From Amborella trichopoda (Eukaryota; Streptophyta; Magnoliopsida; Amborellales; Amborellaceae), in contig NW_006499905.1 of assembly GCF_000471905.2 (NCBI RefSeq), positions 1,146,522 through 1,210,521 on the forward strand: DNA of 64,000 nt, given 5' to 3'. A program made the translations under genes and the position numbers. The stretch's first letter is position 1. Each line of letters starts with the position of its first letter. Positions 9,331 through 20,805 of this stretch are shown in pieces. The notes under the pieces are model-generated. The model was not told the DNA's origin. It made no database searches and saw only the letters and a list, made by a program, of their open reading frames with translations.

Positions 9331-10735
9331 CAACCGTGGTCCTCTTTCATTGCATCTACTCTTAGTTTCAAACATGAATTTTTGTGTATCAAGACTAAAA
9401 AAAAGAGATCAACAACAATGAAAAAAATGACAGTGAAACTTAATTATACCTTGTCCAAACACAACAACCACTAATCAATGTTCGTTCCAAAACCACCTTG
9501 CTTATTTCTGTGTTCTTAGCTTTTAAAACACTAGATTAAGCAATATCATTTTTCAAAATACAGAGCATGCTGAGAACTACAGCTAGGGTTGGAGCCCTCA
9601 AGGAAACTAACAGACCTGATGGGTGATGCTGGACCTTCCTCAAAGATGAGTAGTACAAGCACGAAAAATAGGGATGAAGGGCTTATGTTTTGTAGCCTAA
9701 ACTACAGTATAGTTGCCAAATAGTGTTCAGAACTTTTAACTCATGACCCACTGCAACTAAAGCATTTTCTTTTCATTGTTTTGCATACATCATCAACTAC
9801 TCGACTCAATTCCCCTCCCTCCCCATATCAGGTCATAACATGCTTTAGTACAAATCTCAGCATAGCATTTTCCCAGGGGAAAAATGTTCTACTTAAAACA
9901 AAATTGGCTTAGCCTAAGTAAACCACATGATTAGAATATGACTAATGAAAAACTCTTTGGACCATAGGAAATGGTAAATGATCACAAATACTGTCGAAAG
10001 ACAAGCATAATTCCCAATGGAATTCAAAGCTCGCCATTTCAGTTTGCAGCTCTCTCAACTGTGGTAAGATTCATGCCGGTATGGTCTCTGAATAACAAAT
10101 TGAGAAGGCCCTCTTCCTTGAATATAAAGAGCAATCTGTTGTTGTAAGAAACCGTGAATGAACGGTCAACTAGAAGATAATTTGACTGAAAATTCGGTAC
10201 CATGACTGTCAATTATCATTAAGAAAACACAAAGTGCCACTTCATTTTAACAACAAAAGGAGCAAAGGAGGTACAAGCTCATTTTCCAAGTACTTCGAAA
10301 GAGCGAAAAAAGGTACATGAGATAGCAATTAAATTAAAAGCCCAATATGGAGATGGAAAATCTAAATATGTAGATCCAGAACAATAATTGATAAAGAACA
10401 GTGTTTACTTCTGGTCCTCTCATAGTTTCTTCAATTAAACCTGCAAACAATTAGAAGGAAAGAGAACATGACAGGTCCATAAATTAATTAAGTTTGTATG
10501 CAATGTTGACAGGTTGAGAAAAAATTAAAACCCAACTGCCAAAATTTGACAATAAATAAGGACAAGAAAAAAAATCCCATCCTCCAATTCAGCATCATCT
10601 TACAAGTAAAGTAGTGAGTAAAGAACCAGATATCTAAAATCGACATTTAAGAATCTTACGATTCCGAAATAATTAGTGAGAATAGCTAGACTACTCTTAA
10701 AATTGTCCAACCTGGCAACCTCAATGCCTCAAGAC
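9331..10735. other. Intergenic / 3' flank of the membrane-protein gene
   Basis: No second gene is convincing. A 54-codon minus-strand frame near 10040-10205 reads plausibly but is too short to support. The 3' UTR and polyadenylation site of the neighbouring gene must lie in the right part of this stretch; no clear AATAAA was found. Confidence 0.45.
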
Positions 10736-12313
10736 TTATTCTGAGCTCTTCCCCTGGTTTTCAACTTGGGTCTGCATATCAAGGTTTCTCGGAGCATCTC
10801 TCTCTTCTTCGGCAACCACCAAACCAGAGGCTTCCAGATCAGCATTTCTATTACTCTTTGATATTTCTATCTCATGGCTTAAAGTTTCTATCTTTGAAGT
10901 TTCATTCCCTAATTGAGATGGAGCCCCATCTCCCTCTGGAGTCCCATTATTGGCTGGAACCCCCGAACCACTTGTCTCATTATCTGGAGATGAGTTACCC
11001 ATCGTCTCAGTTCCATTTTGGTTATCAGGAACAGAAAGTGATGAAACATTTTGAGACATATCACTGGACATGGTTTCTTGTTCCAAAACTACTAATTGGT
11101 TTTGGGCACTTGTGTCATTAAATGAAAGTTTTCCAATCTCCTCACCATCTCTTGGAACCCCATTCTCATCAGAGAAATCATGTGTTTTTGTTCCTTGATC
11201 AAGAACAGCTTCCTCTGTTGCATTGGACTGCAAAGGGGATTCATCCGTAGTTAGTTTAATGTAACTCTCATCAGAAGATTTTTCAGACTTACCTTCTTCA
11301 TTTGAACTTTCTTTGGCCTGAGGATTATCTGAAGATCCAGCTTCTTTGCCATCTCCTATTTGAGCTTGATTCGTGTCTTCTCTCTCTGAGATGTGTGGTT
11401 GATCAGAAGACTTTTGTGATGCCTCATCATTACCCATACTTCCATTATGGGTTTCTTTCTCTTTAAGAGTATCTTCTTTTGGACCCACATTTTCGGTCTG
11501 GGTTTCTGCGTCATCATGGACTACTTCTTTCGGGGTACCATTCTCTTCCCCAACTACTGTTTGTGCAGCACTCTTATTTTCCCCCTCTCCATTTTGTAAT
11601 TCTTCAGAGGTCTTCTGAGATTCATCCCCATTGACAACAGTTTCAATATGACTTTCTCTTTCTTGAGGGTGTTGTTCTGTTGAACCATTATTTCCTTCCA
11701 CAACACCCTTTTGGGTATCACTCTTATTTTCTGCTCCTTCATTGATTACCAGTTCAGAGGACTTCTGAAGTTCATCTTCATTACTCATGCTTTTAGTCCA
11801 TGTGTCTCCTACATGTCCGTGTTCTAAACCCTCATTTTCATTATGAGTTTGCGTCTCATGCACATGCTCCTCTGAACTTTCATTTCCCTTATAAGTTTCT
11901 CTCTTACTCTGATTTTCTCTTTCATCATCAAAATGTTTCTCCAAACTCTCAAGTTCCTTTTCTTCATTATGTTTGTCTATCTCATCATCTCCACCCCCTC
12001 CATCTTCAGTATCATTTTCACCAGGTTTAGTATCTCCCTCTTGTTCATTTATTCCCTCTCCAGCTTTATCATCATCTAGTGTCAAATGCTTTGACCCTGG
12101 TTGCTCTTTACGCCCAACAAGGATGATGCCTTCATTCTCACTATCTTGGCTGAGTTTTAGGTTAGTCTGCTGATCACTATTCCTCTTCTGATTGGAATGT
12201 TTGAGTTGATAAAGCAACCATATCGATACAGCAAGCAGCAAAGCTATTTGAAACGCATGTTTAACTTTCCATCCCTTGTTTCTTTGGTTTCGGCTGGAAG
12301 GTTGGCGAAACAT
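10736..12313 (-). CDS. Acidic single-pass membrane protein of unknown function
   Basis: A 525-residue protein in one uninterrupted coding exon. The basic N-terminus (residues 1-19) is followed by one hydrophobic helix (about 20-37, AFQIALLLAVSIWLLYQL), which suggests a signal-anchor protein with a short cytosolic head. The remaining 480 or so residues are rich in Glu, Asp, Ser, Asn, Gly and Thr, have many N-glycosylation sequons (for example NKS, NGS, NGT, NSS, NVS) and few hydrophobics, so they are probably disordered. Three imperfect repeats of about 50 residues (about 176-225, 226-275, 292-340) share E..QK(S/T)S. and ENK. blocks. The N-terminal pattern MFRQPSSRNQRNKG..VKH resembles a plant-specific family usually annotated as uncharacterised or, by composition only, dentin-sialophosphoprotein-like. 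The length and open frame argue for a real gene. Function and compartment are unknown. Confidence 0.85.
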   Translation of the reverse strand: MFRQPSSRNQRNKGWKVKHAFQIALLLAVSIWLLYQLKHSNQKRNSDQQTNLKLSQDSENEGIILVGRKEQPGSKHLTLDDDKAGEGINEQEGDTKPGENDTEDGGGGDDEIDKHNEEKELESLEKHFDDERENQSKRETYKGNESSEEHVHETQTHNENEGLEHGHVGDTWTKSMSNEDELQKSSELVINEGAENKSDTQKGVVEGNNGSTEQHPQERESHIETVVNGDESQKTSEELQNGEGENKSAAQTVVGEENGTPKEVVHDDAETQTENVGPKEDTLKEKETHNGSMGNDEASQKSSDQPHISEREDTNQAQIGDGKEAGSSDNPQAKESSNEEGKSEKSSDESYIKLTTDESPLQSNATEEAVLDQGTKTHDFSDENGVPRDGEEIGKLSFNDTSAQNQLVVLEQETMSSDMSQNVSSLSVPDNQNGTETMGNSSPDNETSGSGVPANNGTPEGDGAPSQLGNETSKIETLSHEIEISKSNRNADLEASGLVVAEEERDAPRNLDMQTQVENQGKSSE

Positions 12314-12357
12314 AGTAATATAAAAGGAAACCAGAGATGAAACACAAACGGTTTGGC
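12314..12357 (-). other. 5' UTR part of the coding exon, bounded by a splice acceptor
   Basis: Just upstream of the ATG, the minus strand has a strong acceptor: a T/C-rich tract ending TCCCTCTTCAG directly before GCCAAACC (exon start 12357). The acceptor precedes the start codon by 44 nt, so the gene probably has an intron in its 5' UTR. Confidence 0.65.
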
Positions 12358-14912
12358 CTGAAGAGGGAAAAAAAAGGAACCCATTATGAACAGTAAACAG
12401 AGCATCAAATTCAGAAGCAGGCTCCTAAAGGCAACATGCGCATATGACCAAGCATAATCGCGTGTACGTGCACATACACACACTCAAACAAAAGGGGAAA
12501 TCAAATAGGGTTATGACTTTTAAATTTCTCGCCACTATTATTTTGGTCCAAATTTCCTACAACATCTCCCTCTCTTTATCTCTCTCCCGAAATCCTCATC
12601 CCTAAAACCTCTACTTAAAGAAGTTCTTTGATTTGTTATCTAAATCTAATATAAAAGTTGTCAAAAAAAAATTTCCTCAAAAATATCTTTTATATCCTGA
12701 TTTTAAAAAAATCGATTATGGAGATGAAATAGGACTAAGGAAAATACTTAATGCAAAAAAAAGAAAATGAAGCTTTAAAAATCTGGGCTCTTATATAGAT
12801 AACTAAGGGAGGCGTAATATAAAAAGAGGTAGTCCATACGGCGAATGATCATCAGATGAAATGGACAACGATGGAGAGAATTAAAGTAACCTTGGGGTCA
12901 TGCCATCCTCTGAAGGGTCCCACTCCTCTCTCCATCACATGTCATCATATCATTGGATGGTCATGAGTCATGACCACAATGGACTCTGTGTTATGCAGTC
13001 CACGTGATTATAGTATTATACTTTTCCTACATTAATCCACCCAGTTTCAGCCAAAATAATGGGGATCACAAGTGTCACCATTTCTCCCTCTTCAGCTTAA
13101 GCCTTGCGGGAGAACATTCGCACATATAGTTTTTTTATGCTGTGGTATGAATACTTATTGTCAACTTGTGACCAATAACATGAATTTTTAAGAAGTCTAG
13201 AATTCAGGATTTCATAGGTAATTTGTACAATCATATGCCTTAAAAGGAATTTCAGTGGTCTTTTAGAGCGAATATGATTGCCACAATTCAGTAATTAAAC
13301 CATTTCAGTAAGAATTTATAGAACAGATTATAATCAATAGAGTCATTAATTTAGTTTCATGTTAAGGGTAATAAGCAAATTTAACAAAAGAATACCTGGG
13401 GAAAAGAATACCGATACTGCAACTGCTGACTAATCTGATTCATAACACACACAAATTATAGCCTCTTAAGCTCAGGTACCTGAAAGTAAAATGACAAGTT
13501 GTAACCCTCCATCATGAACTGATTCAAACATATCAATGCAGAAGTCTGAGAACATGTACAAATCACTATTTACCATAAAAATAATACTAATGAAGAATAG
13601 AAGAGAAAAACTACAGTTTCGTTGAGATTTCCATGCAGAGACCATAACTACTTTTACACCACAGACACAAAACCAATAAAAATTTCTGGATCCGTAACCA
13701 CCCAAAAAGAGAAGAAAATAAACAATACTAGAAATCTAACCATTTTCTAGAAAAAAATAACAAATAAAAGGATAAAGATGAATTGATGGAATAAGAAAGA
13801 ACAAAAGAAAAAAGAAAACATTTTCTGGAAATCTAGCCAACCAAAAAGAAAAAAAAAAACAAATAAAGAAAACATTTTCTGGACATATAGTCAGGAAAAA
13901 AAAAACAAATAAATGAAACCAATTGCACAGATCAATCAAAGCAAGGGTAAAGATACTAGTGATATCACTCTCCTTGCACAGGGATGAAAAGAACTTGGTT
14001 AAGTCACTACTTTCCATCATAAAGCATACCAAAACAAGCTCAAAAGCAGGCCTTACCAGTACTTAGTGCCAAAAAATACAAATAAAATTTTTGGATTCTA
14101 AAACTTGGACTCAATTTAATTCAAAACTGAAATATCCACCAATAATGAACTGCATTTGAACAAAAGGGAACAACAATGTACCTATTAAAAAAACCAGAAA
14201 TTGAGGATGGGAGATTTTAGAGAAAATTTATCAGATTTCAGAAAATCTGAATTCAAAATTCATCCATTATTTGAATTTGGACAAAAATAGAACACAATAA
14301 AGTCCACTAGAACAGTCAGAAAAAGGATGAAGATTGCAACTTATACCTGTCTGAATTAAAAAAAAAATTCTTCACTTTTTAAGCAAAATTGGCCTGAAGT
14401 TTTTCTAAGAAAAATTGCATTTTCTGCAAATACTTGTTATAATTTTGGTGGCTAATCAGTCAGATTCTCAACTCAAGCTAGGGATAGGGCAAAAAGGCCA
14501 TTGTTTTTACAAAATTCCTCATTATTGTTGGTCCAATTGGTGCCATAATCTTCCCGCAATTTCCAGAGTTAAAGGAAACAATAAAAGCATTCACCAAAAT
14601 CAATTGACTACTCAATAATCTTACCTAAATAACAGTCATGAACCCTAATTGCCATGATACCACGTAAATGGATCTATAAATCCTGCACATACTTGGATTA
14701 CAAACACAAACAATCAAGCTGCAGCATTCAAGTGGTTTTGAGTTCAAAAGAACCCTAATTCACCAAGAAATAAAACCTGATTTCACCATTTTAGCATCTC
14801 AGTGCCAGTATCAGAAAACCCTAGGTTTACAGAACCAGAAGAAAAGTCACAAAAAGGAACCCTACTTTAAGCACCAAAATGAACATTAGAAATAAAAGAA
14901 ACCTTAATTTAC
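12358..14912 (-). other. Putative long 5' UTR intron and leader region of the membrane-protein gene
   Basis: No other gene is seen over 2.5 kb. A possible donor, AAATG followed by GTAAATT, lies at 14912 on the minus strand, which would give an intron of about 2.55 kb; other donors are possible. The interval holds A-rich blocks near 13740-13920 and no recognised transposon. Nearer 12500-13100 there is ordinary AT-rich sequence. Confidence 0.35.
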
Positions 14913-14987
14913 CATTTTTGTTAAGAATTGAGATCCGATCCGAAATGAAAAGGGATTGATAGATCTAGTGAGATGGCTCTGCGTTTG

Positions 14988-15047
14988 AAATCTGCAGAAA
15001 CTTATATTGAAAGGGATTTAAAATCTGCAGACTCCTATATTGAAAGT
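14988..15047 (-). repeat. Short tandem duplication in the putative promoter/leader
   Basis: AATCTGCAGAAACTTATATT-GAAAG and AATCTGCAGACTCCTATATT-GAAAG follow each other with a period of about 34 bp. On the minus strand each copy provides a TATA-like CAATATA(A/G)G. It lies just upstream of the proposed first exon, so it may be a duplicated core-promoter element. Confidence 0.5.
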
Positions 15048-15049
15048 GA

Positions 15050-15290
15050 ATGAATGGAGGAATTAACGGTTTAATTAATTTTTTAAATTATCGCAAGTAT
15101 TATTAATTAGCAGACTACGCTGACCTCGGAAATTGGGATTATTTTCTGAAGATTAATTAATTGCGGTGGCTTTTAATCCTGAAGATACGAGTTGCTCAGG
15201 ATCACACCGATAAGCAACTGCCAAGTTTTAAATGTTTTCTTTTGTGGCCAAATTACCCCTTATATTAAGTGATTTTTGCGGAACTGCCTC
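15050..15290. other. Intergenic upstream of the membrane-protein gene
   Basis: AT-rich DNA without a recognised element. Confidence 0.4.
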
Positions 15291-15295
15291 TAAAG

Positions 15296-15653
15296 GATGT
15301 GGTTTGTATAAGGTTGCGACCTTAAACAATCCAATTAAAACGCGCCTTCAATTTTATTATGTATTTTTGGTATAAAAAATTTTTAATTTATTTTATTTTT
15401 AATTATAAAATTTTAAATTTAGAAAACGGTTAAAATCAAGTAGATCTAAAAACATATGAAAATCTTGAAAATAGACGGTCTAGATGATGTGTTGTAAAAT
15501 GCATTGTTCCTTGGTATCAAAATTTTTTTTTTTTTCATATTCATCCATCTCGATGTCGAGATGATTAATTAGAATTTTTTTAACATTAAAACAATATCCT
15601 ACATATTTAATTGTACATTTTAAAGTTACAACTCTTATATAAACTTTTTTTCT
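15296..15653 (+). mobile_element. MITE family A copy
   Basis: Matches the 3961-4357 reference in order: TGTGGTTTGTATAAGGTTGC, CTTAAACAATCCAATT, TAATTATAAAATTTTAAATT, TTGAAAATAGACGGTCTAGA, CATCTCGATGTCGAGATGAT, TATATAAACTTTTTTTC. Flanking (T)CTAAA words on both sides suggest a decayed 9-bp duplication. Confidence 0.82.
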
Positions 15654-15659
15654 TGTCTA

Positions 15660-16056
15660 AATTATATAATTTGCCTTTCTTTTTCTGTCTTAATCAATAT
15701 TCTACGTTATTTAAATCCTGAAAAAGTTTTTCCCTTTTTCTCTCTCTTCCTCACGTTGGATCTCTTCTCCCTCTCTCCAGCAACCATTTTTTTAATACTT
15801 AATTCTCTCTCTCACCCATGAAACTCATAAGTTAAAAGATGCATAAAAAATGCCATTTATACGATGAGGTTCTTAGGGGAAAAAAAAGAAGAAGGCAAAT
15901 GCAGTAATTTAAACAATAGAAAAAGTAAAAAGGAGGTTTAATGTCATTTTGTTTTAACTTGGGGGTTCATGAACCGAGGGCTTATTTGGAATAACAACTT
16001 TAGAGAGGGGATATACATCTTTTCCCATATTAAATGGTGGTTTTGATTTTGAAAAC
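15660..16056. other. Intergenic DNA with CT-rich patches
   Basis: Contains CTCTCTC patches near 15730-15820; no gene seen. Confidence 0.45.

Positions 16057-16106
<50 letters not shown>
16057..16106. repeat. (TAA)n microsatellite
   Basis: About 50 bp of TAA/AAT repeats immediately before the first assembly gap. Confidence 0.95.
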
Positions 16107-16119
16107 TCTAATATATTGT

Positions 16120-16139
16120 NNNNNNNNNNNNNNNNNNNN
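16120..16139. other. Assembly gap (20 N)
   Basis: Twenty Ns between two (TAA)n tracts (16057-16106 and 16176-16220). The microsatellite probably broke the assembly. The true length is unknown. Confidence 0.95.
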
Positions 16140-16175
16140 CCTACTCCCTGTGTGTCCTTCGTCCTACCCACGAAC

Positions 16176-16220
<45 letters not shown>
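16176..16220. repeat. (TAA)n microsatellite right of the gap
   Basis: About 45 bp of TAA repeats. It may be the same tract as 16057-16106, seen from the other contig. Confidence 0.9.
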
Positions 16221-16224
16221 GATA

Positions 16225-16685
16225 GTACTGATAGATTTGGGCAATTCAAATCGTCTCATCCCTAATAGATTGGTTCTATCCTCTTATAGAATTGGACAAG
16301 TCTATGGGAATCATATTGATTCCCGGTTCTGACTAAGAACCCAATCCATCCTCGCCAATTTTTGGTTCGGGTGGATAATTTCCTATGCTTACTGGTGAAT
16401 TTTAGAATACTTCGTTAAAGATCAAGATGATAATAAGCATGTTATCTTTACCATCATAATCATGAATGTAAAATACTAATAATAATCTATTTTTTTGGGT
16501 AAATAGTAATAATGCACTTATTCTAATGAGTCCACCCTTCCATATTTATAAATCGATTGAGGATCTAGATATCTACATGTCTATCTCTCAATCTCTATAG
16601 TCATGAATCTAAAAAGACAAATGTAAATTTGTTAGCTTGAAAAAGGATCTATCTTGTAGTTTTTTTGTGATTAATTTTTATTTTT
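16225..16685. other. Intergenic DNA
   Basis: No gene or repeat family recognised. Confidence 0.5.
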
Positions 16686-16689
16686 AATT

Positions 16690-17045
16690 AGAAAAAATTT
16701 ATATAAAGTCTATATTGAAGAAGTAACGAGCGCCTCAAGAACCCATTAGAAAAGGTTGACTAACAAGAAAGCCCTCCAATTGATCATATTCACCTTGAGA
16801 TATATGGATCCAAAAAGAAAAATAAGATTTCAATTCTTAAAAATAGTGTATCTTGTAACATATTACTTTGACGGTCCATTTTCAATAGTTCAAATGTTTA
16901 TAGATCTGGGAGATCTACACTAGTTTTAGAGTTTTACATTTCATAATTAGAGATAAAAATAGATTTTCAAGCTACCCTAAGATTTTGGATACCAAAATTA
17001 CATCTTCAAACAAAATTGGAGGTGCCTCTTACTTTTAATTATTTA
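16690..17045 (-). mobile_element. MITE family A copy, inverted
   Basis: The reverse complement carries the family A core: TTTCATAATTAGAGATAAAA, GACGGTCCATTTTCAATAG, CCTCCAATTGATCATATTC, and an outer TTTATATAAAGTC end at the left. It is diverged and no target duplication was found. Confidence 0.72.
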
Positions 17046-17396
17046 AGGTTGAAATTCATTGATTCATTGATTCAAGGAATAAATAGATTTACGAATGCTT
17101 CAGATGTGGTTTGAGTCCAAAGTCGGACTCTTACATCCTAATACACGAGAAACGTTTCCACTTGTCATATAATGAAGTTGTGGGCTGGGTCGTGGTGGTA
17201 CCACCCTACACCCTAGCCACCACGTCGTAGTTTTCATTCCCATTAACACTATCCTACTAACACCTTCAAAAACACCAACTTTTAAAGTATTTGAAAAACA
17301 CTAACACCTTCAAAAACACCAACTCCTAAAGTATAGTAGGGGTATGTCTTCTTCAATGAATTACCTAAAAGAAAGTATTATGAAGTTTTCCTTAAT

Positions 17397-17862
17397 TTGT
17401 TTACTCGGGCGAGCTAGCTCAAACGTACCCAAGTAACTCAAGCTCGCCACCCTAGCAAGCCTGACTATCCCTGAGTTGGGTTCTCAAGTTAGGTGCTCAC
17501 GGGGATCCTAATATACATCCAAAAAAATCATAAAAAGTTTAAAAGATTAGATATTTATTAACAATGTGGTTTTTTTATGTTTTTTATCATTTTAACAAAG
17601 ATTGGATAGTGTTTTGGAGATAATTACTTATTTTTATATTATTTTTTTTATTAATTTTAATATATCCCCGTCACAATTGATTTTGTTTCAAAATCCTATT
17701 ATGAAGAATTTTTTTAGTATTTCTTTTTTATTTTTTAACACTTTTTGGCCTTTCGCCAAAACTCGACGCAACTCGGGCCAAATTACTCATAATCGGCTCG
17801 GACCTAGGCCGAGCACCCGGCCCAATTTGCACTTTCCTACACTGGTCATCGATATTTCAATT
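17397..17862 (+). mobile_element. hAT-like non-autonomous element, family H
   Basis: An AT-rich middle lies between two C/G-rich subterminal blocks (ACTCGGGCGAGC at left; CTCGGACC, CCGAGCACCCGG at right). The right end is CTTTCCTACACTG, whose complement CAGTGTAGGAAAG matches the start of the 61564 copy. The internal word TGTTTTTTATCATTTTAACA is shared with copies at 60480-60774 and 61564-62068. The left end is uncertain. Confidence 0.6.
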
Positions 17863-17879
17863 TGACTAGCATGCCTAAT

Positions 17880-18370
17880 AACCCCCTTTTCTCAGGGGAT
17901 GGGAGGGTAAATTCCCTTCCTTTAGTAGAGTAGCCAAAACGGACACTTAACGCATTGAATGTTACAGAGATTGGCGTTCGTAGATTAACGGACCCTTCTG
18001 GGATTAGGTGAGGTAATGGCCCCGGTTGATCGGCCCATACAACCTGGGTCTGGACCGATAAATTTTGCTAGAGAGCGGGTGAAGTCTGTAATCTAGGCCC
18101 GGTGTTCAGGGCTTGATAGGGGAGGCATTTGGGTGAGACCAACCACTCAACTCCATGGGTTGATTTGACTTGGGTCTAAATCAGGATCGACCAAATATAT
18201 TACATGTAATATCGATTAAAATATACTCTTCATATATTATGAAACATATAAAATATTATTTTATTATTTTTATATTTAGACACAAACTACTGGGTCAGGT
18301 TCGAGTACAGCTAGGACCTAATCAAGTCAAGACGGGATCAGCTTGACTTGAATCCATTTACACCTTTGAG
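17880..18370. mobile_element. Probable GGGTC-rich hAT-like remnant
   Basis: Contains GGCCCGG, CTGGGTC, GGGTCAGG and GACGGGATC words. It ends near GAATCCATTTACACCTTT, the complement of a GGTGTAAATGGATTC type of end. The boundary at left is not visible; 17880-18010 may be unrelated. Confidence 0.35.
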
Positions 18371-18379
18371 GTGGGGCAG

Positions 18380-18780
18380 CCCCACTATATTTTTTTTTAT
18401 AAAAAATTTATTTATAAATTTAAAAAAAAATTATCAGAAATATATTTTAATTTTTGATAAATTAGAAAAAAAAAAAAAAATCTTTAACTTTCATAAACCT
18501 CGTCTACACCCTTGTTTTTGAGTTTTGCCATTTAAAATACTTCAAGTTATCACGGTATTTAAAATGCAGTATAAAATGGGGTAATCATTACAACATTTAA
18601 AGTACCATAATGCTAGAGCTTCACAATAATATGACTACTACGAAGACTAGTTTGATTAAAAAAAAAAAGCCTAAAAAAAGGCGTGTATGAGGTTTATGAA
18701 CGTTGAGGTTTTTTTTTTTCAATTAGGAGAAAATAAAGTTATATTTTTTATAATTTCCCAAAAATAAAAAAATAAAAAAC
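18380..18780. other. Intergenic AT-rich DNA
   Basis: Homopolymer-rich DNA, no gene seen. Confidence 0.45.
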
Positions 18781-18789
18781 CCTCAAGTA

Positions 18790-19020
18790 CTCATTGTGCT
18801 TCCATACCTTCAATTTAGTTGTTAGGTAGTTCCAGTTATGATAAAAATAGAATAAAACAAGAATATAGAAAATAACAATGACAATATATGGTAGATATTA
18901 ATGTGAAAAAAATGATCAATTCGAAAAAGGATCGTAAATTGAAGAGATTACTGAGAAAGGCCGATTCCAGCAAGTATTTCTCTTAAATCTATAACCAAGA
19001 ATATGAAATAAAAGCACTAT
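18790..19020 (-). repeat. Segment duplicated at 24003-24390, probable 3' flank of the RING pseudogene
   Basis: Shares GTTATGATAAAAA, ACAAGAAT, AAATAACAATGAC, AATCAATTCGAA and CAACAAGTATT-like words in order with 24003-24390. It lies directly 3' of the RING remnant on the minus strand, so both copies may derive from related RING-gene 3' regions. Confidence 0.55.
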
Positions 19021-19073
19021 CAAGGTCATGGACATTTTTTACACAAACACAAAAAAACAAAAGGATAAATTAT

Positions 19074-19590
19074 TCACTTCGCAGTAGGCAGTTGGTAACG
19101 GCAGCTACTCTCGTACTCTAGCCAAGCAACAATGTACTCCCCATGATATTTGTGCCAACACGGCATCGCCTTCGCATCAACCGTTCCAAAATCCATCTCA
19201 AATATGCAAATAGTGCAGACAACTTCTTCATCTTCCATATCTACTGTCTTTAACGACTCCACTGCAAGCCTAACGGCTTGCCTCTCCATAGCAACCCTCT
19301 CTAAGTGCTCCATTCCATAACAACTCCCTATCCTCCGGTCTAGAAACAAAGTCGATACTGCTTCAACTTCAACTACATCATCTACCTCTCTCACCATCTC
19401 AATTAATGACCCCTAATTTCTCCCAGAATTTATTAGTGAGATGATCGATTACGCGATTGATGGTTTGGTAGGCCTCATCCACATGATGCAACATATCCTC
19501 CAAAAAATGATAAGTGATTGATCTGGTGTTTAGCCACTGGGTAGATGTTATGATGGTGATACACTTCTTTATCTTGCTGAACAATGGAGA
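19074..19590 (-). pseudogene. RING-H2 finger (E3 ubiquitin ligase) gene remnant
   Basis: The minus-strand frame 19397-19074 (107 residues) ends in a degenerate RING-H2 finger: C61-x2-C64, then PCWHKYH giving C80, H82 and H85, then WLE and SSCRYQLP. The Cys expected two residues after the second His is Tyr (GEYIV for the usual CIV). Residues holding the last Cys, between SSC and RYQLP, appear deleted. Two of eight zinc ligands are therefore missing and zinc binding should fail. Immediately upstream, 19584-19399 reads LEDMLHHVDEAYQTINRVID in another frame, so at least one frameshift separates the parts. RING-H2 proteins of this type are single-exon E3 ligases. I call it a pseudogene, though the 107-residue frame itself is open. 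Confidence 0.68.
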
Positions 19591-19749
19591 TGGAAAGAGG
19601 GAAATTCATTTTTTGGATCTGCATAAATATCGCTCATATTTATTGCAATGTGAAACTTTACTCGATATTTTACGTCTGCGTTCATGTCCCACTGTTTCAT
19701 TCAGACATGGTTGCCCTAAGACCATCAAAGTCTCTCTTTCATGTTAATT

Positions 19750-20800
19750 ATTAACAATTTCATCCATGAGCTGTAGATTTCATAGGAAATATGACAGTCT
19801 CTGCAATATTCCAATGAATCCAATGATTCTCTTTTTAATCAAATTTTTATAGGGTTAATTCTGAAAAATTAATTCTTCCTAGAAATACATAATTCTTTGA
19901 ATATTGAGTTTACTTTCTTGGTGAGCTAGGATTAAGGCATGCCTCCTTTTTGTATTAGATTCATCTGATACGCCTTTTGTTAAATATTTAGACAAACAAA
20001 AAAGAGTTCCTACTAATGAATCAATTTTTTTCGTAAAAAAAAAAAAAAAGAAAAAAAAAATTCGTACATGGCTTGTGTTTTTTTTTTTTCTTCTTCTATA
20101 TTTTCGGTGTCGTTGGCTATTTAAAATCGTTTTATTTGATTTATGTGGGTGTCAAGAGCCTCCCTGTGTTGCTTTGATCCCAAATTTGGAAGAATGCTTT
20201 GTAGCTTTTTTTTAATGTCTCAGATTTTAAAGCATTCATTTAATTATTTCTTAAAAAACATCTTGCCATGTGATGATTTGAGGGTTGAAAATCAATTATC
20301 TTAATCAAAAATGTCTGAGAAAATTATTAAAACAAATTTGGGAATCTTTGGGTGGTTATCAAGATATTTAATTGTGATTAGTAACTAGTTAATCTTTTGA
20401 AAACATGAAAGTCTTGTACAAAAATAATACATAAATCAGAACATGCCTTCGGAAATGGTTCTCCTTTCGGTTTTCTCTCTAAATTATTCCTCCAATTTAT
20501 ATTAAAGATTTCTGATTAAGATTTGTTCTTTATTTTCGGGTAATTAATTTGGATTGGTTGTAGTATGCATTAAATATGCTCAAACTAACTTGAGTAAACA
20601 TAGGAGTTCTTATATAATAAGTTATCTTACCATCATGCCACTAGTGTCGCTAGAGAAAATTTCAGCCCTTCATTATTCATTTCAGATAAGCAAATAATAT
20701 TTGATTTACAAGAAAAAGGAAGATTACAACCACAAATAGATATATTAAAAAGAGTATGACGTAATAGCGATATGGGATTTGGTTTAAATGGAGCCAAAAG
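19750..20800. other. Intergenic AT-rich DNA
   Basis: Over 1 kb with A/T homopolymers near 20030-20090 and no recognised gene or repeat family. Confidence 0.5.
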
Positions 20801-20805
20801 ATATT

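Noticed and set aside
10040-10205. A 54-codon minus-strand frame (contains LLFIFKEEGLLNLLFRDH) preceded by splice-acceptor-like sequence in another frame
   Set aside because: Too short, no family recognised, and a second frame over the same bases looks equally plausible, so chance cannot be excluded.
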